From: an uncultured Bacteroidales bacterium
GTDB taxonomy: Bacteria > Bacteroidota > Bacteroidia > Bacteroidales > UBA932
Assembly (NCBI GenBank): GCA_946406275.1
Contig: CAMJJZ010000040.1
Coordinates: forward strand, 1-10,757
Reading direction: 5' to 3'
Length of the DNA stretch: 10,757 bases
Of the stretch, positions 5,904 through 10,757 are shown in pieces. Each line of letters starts with the position of its first letter. The stretch's first letter is position 1. Under the pieces are notes generated by a model that saw nothing but the letters and a program-made list of their open reading frames with translations, did not search any database and was not told where the DNA came from. A program made the translations under genes and the position numbers.

Positions 5904-7154
5904 ATGAGGGACCTTATCAATGAAATATGGAATTCCGTGCGCAACAACAAGCTGCGCACAGCCCTCACCGGTTTTGCCGTAAGCTGGGGAATCTTCCTCC
6001 TCATCTGCCTCCTTGGTGCCGGCAACGGCATCATAAATGCCTTCCAGGGCAGCAGTGACCGCTTTGTTACCAACTCCATGGACATAATGGGCGGCCGCAC
6101 CTCCCTTCCGGCAAACGGCTACAAGGAAGGCCGATGGATAAACCTTGACAAGGGAGACCTTGATATAATCAAAGGGAAAGAGTTCGAAGACCAGGTGGAC
6201 AAGGTTGCGCCGGTAACCAGCGGAGTATCGGACAAGATGGCCCTTGGCGTAAAGACCGTAAGCACATCAATGCAGGGCGTTACGCCACAGTATCTGGAAA
6301 TTGAAAAGATCCAGATGGACAAAGGCCGATTCATCAACCCCCTGGACGTAGAGCAGCGCCGCAAAGTGGTGGTCCTGAGCACCAAGCATGAAAAAGAACT
6401 TGACCGTAACCTTGTGGGCAAATGGGTGAGCATGCAGGGCATAAGCTTCCGGGTTATCGGCATATATCATTCCGACGAAAGCGACTGGAGGACATCGGCC
6501 TATATCCCCTACTCCACCATGAAGGGCATCTTCAAGCCCGGAGAAGAGATTGACGACATCTTCATCACGTTCAACGGGGTGAGCAATCTTGAAGAGAGCC
6601 GGGAACTTGAAAACACAATCTCAAGCCGCCTGAAAGCCCATCACGAGGCCCATCCTGACGATCCTAACGCCATCTGGATATGGAACCGCTATTCCCAGAA
6701 CGCCCAGATATCCCAGGGCCAGAGGCTCATTTCAATCGGCATGTGGATCCTTGGCATCCTCACGCTCATCAGCGGAATCGTGGGCGTATCCAATATCATG
6801 CTCATCTCCGTGAAGGAGCGCACGCATGAATTCGGCATCCGTAAAGCCATAGGCGCAAAGCCCGGCAAGATTCTCAGCCTCATCATTGCAGAGAGTGTGA
6901 GCATCACCGCATTCTTTGGATATGTGGGAATGGGTATTGGGATGCTTGCATGCGAGATAATGGACAAGACCCTGGGGCAGAAGAGCATGAACCTTGGATT
7001 TGACTCCATAAAGATGATGGATAACCCCACGGTGGGCCTTGACGTTGCCCTGGAAGCCACCCTGCTGCTTATTGTGGCAGGAACCCTGGCCGGGCTCATC
7101 CCCGCCTGGAAAGCGGCAAAAGTTAAACCTATAGAAGCCCTCAGAGCAGAATGA
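5904..7154 (+). CDS. ABC exporter permease A (MacB/FtsX type)
   Basis: This 416-residue inner-membrane permease has the four-helix MacB layout. Helix 1 lies at about 20-38, a large periplasmic domain at about 40-272, and helices 2-4 at about 275-300, 324-350 and 378-402. The FtsX-domain hallmark is clear at 294-318: GVSNIML, then SVKERTHEFGIRKAIGA. The C-terminus (IPAWKAAKVKPIEALRAE) is the usual short cytoplasmic end for MacB-type permeases. MacB-family proteins do not carry substrates through the inner membrane; they couple ATP use to movements of the periplasmic domain that push substrates into the TolC channel. The start lies two bases after the ATPase stop codon. The end overlaps the next gene in ATGA, so translation of the two permeases is probably coupled. 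Confidence 0.93.
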   Translation: MRDLINEIWNSVRNNKLRTALTGFAVSWGIFLLICLLGAGNGIINAFQGSSDRFVTNSMDIMGGRTSLPANGYKEGRWINLDKGDLDIIKGKEFEDQVDKVAPVTSGVSDKMALGVKTVSTSMQGVTPQYLEIEKIQMDKGRFINPLDVEQRRKVVVLSTKHEKELDRNLVGKWVSMQGISFRVIGIYHSDESDWRTSAYIPYSTMKGIFKPGEEIDDIFITFNGVSNLEESRELENTISSRLKAHHEAHPDDPNAIWIWNRYSQNAQISQGQRLISIGMWILGILTLISGIVGVSNIMLISVKERTHEFGIRKAIGAKPGKILSLIIAESVSITAFFGYVGMGIGMLACEIMDKTLGQKSMNLGFDSIKMMDNPTVGLDVALEATLLLIVAGTLAGLIPAWKAAKVKPIEALRAE

Positions 7155-8395
7155 GAATAGACAGGGACACATTCAGGGAGATCCTCGATAGCCTCCTCCG
7201 GAACCGCTCCAGGAGCCTTCTCACGGGCTTCGGGGTATTCTGGGGCGTGTTTATGCTCATGCTCCTCTCCGGCGGCGGCAACGGCTTCAGGGAACTTCTG
7301 GAAAAGAATTTTGAAGGCTTTGCCCACAACACATGCATAGTTTTTCCCTCTGAGACCACAAAGCCGTACAAAGGCTTCCAGAAGGGAAGGTACTGGAGTC
7401 TCAATCTATCAGACGTAGACCGCCTCAAGAACCTTGTTCCGGAACTTGAGACCGTGACGCCCCTAGTGAGCCTGTGGGGAAGGAGCGTTTCCAACGGAGA
7501 CCGCCTCTTTACGGCATCCGTGAAAGGCGTGAGACCGGATTATTCCAATATTGAAACGCCAAAACTGGTATACGGCAGGTACATAAACTGGATGGACATC
7601 CAGGAGGACAAGAAGGTGTGCGTCATCGGCAAGAAAGTCTACAAGACCCTCTTCCCTGAAGGAGGAGACCCCTGCGGAAAGAAGGTGGTGATGGACGGCG
7701 TATACTACCAGGTTGTGGGCGTAGACTACAATGAGGGCAACATGAACGTGAACGGAAGGGCCGATGAAGCCCTCACCATCCCCATGTCCACCATGTCCCG
7801 TACATATAACTTCGGGAACCAGTTCCAGCTCCTGTGCTTCACGGCAAAGGAGGGCATCCAGATGGCCGATCTTATCCCCCGAATCCGCGTCATCCTTGCC
7901 AGGAACCACTACGTCCACCCGGACGACGAGCAGGCCATGTACATGATCAACACCCAGGTTCTGTTCGGCATCATAGACAACCTTTTCAAGGGTATCAACT
8001 TCCTGGTGTGGTTAATCGGCCTTGGGACGCTCCTTGCCGGGGCAATAGGCGTATCCAACATCATGATGGTGTCCGTGAAGGAGCGCACAACGGAGATAGG
8101 TATACGACGCGCTATCGGCGCCACCCCCAACCAAATACTGTGGCAGATTATTGCGGAGAGCATTGTCCTCACACTGGTTGCCGGAATGATGGGTATTGTG
8201 GCCAGCGTGCTGGTTCTGGCAGGCCTTGAACTTGGAATGACGGAGGACGGCATCCTGAAGGCTACCTTCCAGGTGTCCTTCGGCGTGGCGCTCCTTGCCG
8301 CCCTTCTGCTTTCCGTACTTGGGTCGCTTGCCGGCCTGGCGCCGTCGCTGCGCGCCATGGCCATCAAGCCCGTAGACGCAATGAGAGATGAATAA
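7151..8395 (+). CDS. ABC exporter permease B (MacB/FtsX type)
   Basis: This second permease has 414 residues, nearly the same length and layout as the gene before it. Helix 1 is at about 24-42, the periplasmic domain at about 45-278, and helices 2-4 at about 281-306, 333-358 and 374-400. The FtsX motif at 300-324 (GVSNIMM, then SVKERTTEIGIRRAIGA) closely parallels permease A, and the end (IKPVDAMRDE) is equally typical. The periplasmic domains are much more divergent than the membrane segments; B has four cysteines in this region (62, 157, 175, 229). Conserved membrane parts with divergent periplasmic parts fit a heterodimer sharing the one ATPase, though two alternative homodimers are possible. 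The gene starts inside the ATGA overlap with permease A and ends 15 bases before the adaptor. Confidence 0.93.
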   Translation: MRIDRDTFREILDSLLRNRSRSLLTGFGVFWGVFMLMLLSGGGNGFRELLEKNFEGFAHNTCIVFPSETTKPYKGFQKGRYWSLNLSDVDRLKNLVPELETVTPLVSLWGRSVSNGDRLFTASVKGVRPDYSNIETPKLVYGRYINWMDIQEDKKVCVIGKKVYKTLFPEGGDPCGKKVVMDGVYYQVVGVDYNEGNMNVNGRADEALTIPMSTMSRTYNFGNQFQLLCFTAKEGIQMADLIPRIRVILARNHYVHPDDEQAMYMINTQVLFGIIDNLFKGINFLVWLIGLGTLLAGAIGVSNIMMVSVKERTTEIGIRRAIGATPNQILWQIIAESIVLTLVAGMMGIVASVLVLAGLELGMTEDGILKATFQVSFGVALLAALLLSVLGSLAGLAPSLRAMAIKPVDAMRDE

Positions 8396-8410
8396 TAATA
8401 TAGATGTCAT

Positions 8411-9511
8411 ATGAAAAAGTTTGGTAAGTATTTAATGATTTTCCTCGCCGTAGTGGTGTTCGCAGGCACTTTTGTGTACCTTTTCCAGCGTTCACGCCCC
8501 AAGGAGGCCCTCTATGAGGAGCAGGAGGCAAAGGTTGGGGACATTGTCCGTTCTACCGTTGTGACCGGCAAGATCCAGCCCCGCGACGAGGTTAACATCA
8601 AGCCCCAGATAAGCGGCATCATCTCAGAGCTCTACAAGGAAGCCGGCCAGATGGTTAAAAAGGATGAAATCATAGCCAAGGTGAAGGTGATTCCGGACAT
8701 GGGGGCCCTCAGCAGCGCCCAGAGCCGCGTGCGCCTTGCAGAGGTGAACCTGGACCAGGCAAAGACCAACTACAACCGTGAGAAGGCCCTCTATGACAAG
8801 GAGCTTGTAAGTGCCGATGAATACGAGAAAGTGCTCCAGGTCTACAACCAGGCCAAGGAGGAGCTTGCCGGCGCAAAAGAAGCCCTGGAGATTATCAGGG
8901 ACGGCGTTTCATCGGCCAATGCAAGCGGAAGCTCCACCCTTGTGCGCTCCACCATCTCCGGCCTCATCCTGGACGTTCCGGTGAAGGTTGGTAACTCCGT
9001 GACGCAGTCAAACACCTTCAACGACGGTACCACCATTGCAACCGTGGCCGATATGGACGACCTAATCTTTGACGGCAACATTGACGAGACAGAGGTTGGA
9101 CGCCTTTCCACCGGCATGCCCGTAAAGATATCCGTAGGCGCCCTGCAGGATCTTTCCTTTGACGCCGTGCTGGAGTACATCTCCCCCAAGGCCACCGTCA
9201 ACAACGGCGCCAACCAGTTTGAGATCAAGGCTTCCGTGAAAATCCCTTCCGACGTAACAATCCGCTCCGGCTACAGCGCCAATGCTGAAATAGTGCTTGA
9301 CAAGGCTGATGGAGTGGTGACGCTTCCGGAATCGGCCATCCAATTTGAAGGGGAAAAGACCTATGTCATGATAAAGGAGGCCGATGAATATGTACGCCGT
9401 GACGTTGAGACGGGCCTTTCTGACGGTATCAACATTGAGGTGAAAGACGGCATCAAAGCCGGAGACAAGGTCCGCGGCGCACAGATTATCATCAAGAAGA
9501 ATCAGCAGTAG
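8411..9511 (+). CDS. Periplasmic adaptor (MacA/HlyD family)
   Basis: This 366-residue membrane fusion protein bridges the inner-membrane permeases and the outer-membrane channel. It has a short N-terminal cytoplasmic segment and one membrane anchor at about 7-24, with no lipobox cysteine, so it should be anchored by a helix rather than lipid. The adaptor domain order is visible. The first lipoyl half is at about 60-92 (PQISGIISELYKEAGQMVKK). A helical hairpin rich in Ala, Glu, Lys and Gln follows at about 98-165. The second lipoyl half is at about 178-214 (STISGLILDVPVKVGNSVTQ). A beta-barrel lies at about 215-295 and a membrane-proximal domain at about 300-360. The hairpin is fairly short, as expected for MacA-like adaptors that meet a TolC tip. 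The ATG at 8411 precedes a typical KK-plus-hydrophobic N-terminus. It lies between the permeases and the channel gene. Confidence 0.93.
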   Translation: MKKFGKYLMIFLAVVVFAGTFVYLFQRSRPKEALYEEQEAKVGDIVRSTVVTGKIQPRDEVNIKPQISGIISELYKEAGQMVKKDEIIAKVKVIPDMGALSSAQSRVRLAEVNLDQAKTNYNREKALYDKELVSADEYEKVLQVYNQAKEELAGAKEALEIIRDGVSSANASGSSTLVRSTISGLILDVPVKVGNSVTQSNTFNDGTTIATVADMDDLIFDGNIDETEVGRLSTGMPVKISVGALQDLSFDAVLEYISPKATVNNGANQFEIKASVKIPSDVTIRSGYSANAEIVLDKADGVVTLPESAIQFEGEKTYVMIKEADEYVRRDVETGLSDGINIEVKDGIKAGDKVRGAQIIIKKNQQ

Positions 9512-9516
9512 AGCCT

Positions 9517-10757
9517 ATGAAAGCACTTTTACTTGCACTTGCCGTTGCGGCCATACAGCAGCCGGCCGATTCCCTCCCTGACCTTACGCACCCCTGGAGC
9601 CTTCAGGAGTGCATGGACTGGGCCCTGGAGCATAACCTTACGGTGGTTCAGCAGGAACTCTCCCATCAGTCAAAGGACGTGGATAAGAATACTGCAGAGA
9701 GGTCCTGGCTTCCAAACCTCAACGCCCAGATATCGGAGAATATGAACTTTGGCCGAGGCCTTGGCGGGAACAACACCTACGAATACGGAAACAGCAACAC
9801 TACGGGCATTTCCGTGGGAAGTTCAATGACGCTGTTTGACGGCCTGGCAACGCCCAACCGCATAAAACTGGCGCGCCTTAACCTTGATGCCGCCACCGAG
9901 GACCTTGAAAAGGCACGCGAGGATATCCGGGTTTCCGTTGCAAAGGCTTATGTCCAGATAATCTACAACCTGGAGATTGAGGATGTGGCAGAGCAGCAGG
10001 TAACAATTGACTCCCTGCAGGTGGAACGCCTCTCCGGAATGATGGGAGTGGGCAAGAGCTCAAAGGCCCAGCTTTCCCAGCAGAAGGCTTCCCTTGCCCA
10101 AAGCAGGGTAACCCTGGTGCAGGCACAGAACAACGTCCGCGCGGCCGTCCTTGACCTTGCGCAGCTTCTGGAGCTCCCCTCCTGGGACGGCTTCTCAATT
10201 GTGAGAACCTCCCCCGCTCCGCCTTCAGACGTGTCCCTGGGGCACCCTGATGACATCTATGCCGATGCAGTCATGGACCGTCCTTCCATCAAGGCCGAAG
10301 AACTCAGGCTTAAAGGCACGGAGCATTCCATAGATATTGCTAAGAGCGGATACTACCCCTCGCTTTCACTGAATGCCGGGCTTGGAACCAACTACTACTC
10401 CACCTTCCCCACTGCCGGGTTCTGGAATCAGCTTGGAGCCAATTTCTCCCAGTATGTGGGACTCTCCCTCAACATCCCCATCTTCAACAGGTTCCAGGTG
10501 AGGAACCAGGTAAGATCGGCCAAAATCCAGCAGGAAGCCCAGCGGGTGCAGCTGCGCCGCGCCCAGCAGGGACTGTACAAGGAGATTTACCAGGCCTGGA
10601 ACGGAGCCGTAGCGGCCCAGGCCAAATATGATGCATCGCTGGAAGCCAGTGCCGCCGCCAAGGATGCCTTCTCGCTTATGGAAGCCCGTTATGAGGCCGG
10701 TGCCGCCACCCTTACGGAGTTCTCCGACGCCCGTAACCGCCTGATGAAGGCAGAGTC
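9517..10757 (+). CDS. TolC-family outer membrane efflux channel, 3' end cut off
   Basis: This frame is open from the ATG at 9517 to the window end (413 codons plus two bases) without a stop. It starts five bases after the adaptor stop codon. The N-terminus MKALLLALAVAAIQQ looks like a signal peptide, possibly cleaved around residue 15-19. Next comes the usual TolC-family opening WSLQECMDWALEHN (27-40). Two similar halves follow, as expected of the duplicated OEP domain. Landmarks include the second-half strand motif YYPSLSLNAGLG and the phrase LNIPIFNRFQVRNQV, followed by long Ala/Gln/Lys-rich helices. A trimer would form the outer-membrane barrel and periplasmic tunnel through which the pump expels its substrate. 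Family members are usually somewhat longer than 413 residues, so probably only a short C-terminal part is missing. The window edge, not a mutation, causes the truncation. Confidence 0.93.
   Translation, partial: MKALLLALAVAAIQQPADSLPDLTHPWSLQECMDWALEHNLTVVQQELSHQSKDVDKNTAERSWLPNLNAQISENMNFGRGLGGNNTYEYGNSNTTGISVGSSMTLFDGLATPNRIKLARLNLDAATEDLEKAREDIRVSVAKAYVQIIYNLEIEDVAEQQVTIDSLQVERLSGMMGVGKSSKAQLSQQKASLAQSRVTLVQAQNNVRAAVLDLAQLLELPSWDGFSIVRTSPAPPSDVSLGHPDDIYADAVMDRPSIKAEELRLKGTEHSIDIAKSGYYPSLSLNAGLGTNYYSTFPTAGFWNQLGANFSQYVGLSLNIPIFNRFQVRNQVRSAKIQQEAQRVQLRRAQQGLYKEIYQAWNGAVAAQAKYDASLEASAAAKDAFSLMEARYEAGAATLTEFSDARNRLMKAE

Noticed and set aside
9878..10256. Minus-strand open frames over the channel gene
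   Set aside because: The plus-strand frame is a continuous TolC-family protein from 9517 to the window end; the antisense frames have no recognisable features.

Overview
The window looks like chromosomal DNA from a Bacteroidota bacterium, most likely order Bacteroidales. The main evidence is promoter grammar: two sites match the family-specific TTTG-N20-TAnnTTTG promoter (positions 86-117 on the minus strand, 5123-5154 on the plus strand), and a third has the -7 half (2007-2014, minus strand). Start codons lack Shine-Dalgarno sequences and are preceded by A-rich stretches instead. Coding DNA is fairly GC-rich and the spacers AT-rich. I cannot name genus or species.

Layout: (1) 1-53, minus strand: most of a tRNA-Thr(UGU), cut by the window start, with its own promoter just after the next gene. 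(2) 123-2000, minus strand: dxs, the first enzyme of the MEP isoprenoid pathway, with a promoter so close that the transcript is probably nearly leaderless. (3) 2001-2073: a divergent spacer holding a perfect 12-bp palindrome. (4) 2074-4949, plus strand: two paralogous 12-helix MFS transporters that overlap by one base. (5) 4950-5184: the only notable non-coding stretch, with a 21-bp sequence repeated exactly 52 bp apart, an inverted third copy that can form a long hairpin with it, and then a strong promoter carrying an inverted repeat in its spacer. (6) 5185 to the window end, plus strand: a five-gene MacAB-TolC-like export operon, in order ATPase, permease A, permease B, periplasmic adaptor and TolC-family outer membrane channel (cut by the window end).

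How the genes work together: the five export genes encode every part of a tripartite pump. The ATPase would drive a pair of MacB-type permeases. The membrane-anchored adaptor spans the periplasm and the TolC-like channel crosses the outer membrane. The very short gaps and one ATGA overlap point to a single transcript from the promoter at 5123-5154. Having two distinct MacB-type permeases with one free-standing ATPase suggests a permease heterodimer, unlike the fused homodimeric MacB of E. coli. The exported substrate cannot be read from the sequence. Likewise the two MFS proteins are clearly a family pair of unknown substrate.

No wholly new system is evident. The most interesting signals are regulatory: the operator-like repeat inside the export-operon promoter, the repeat/hairpin cluster before it, and the near-leaderless dxs promoter with its adjacent palindrome.
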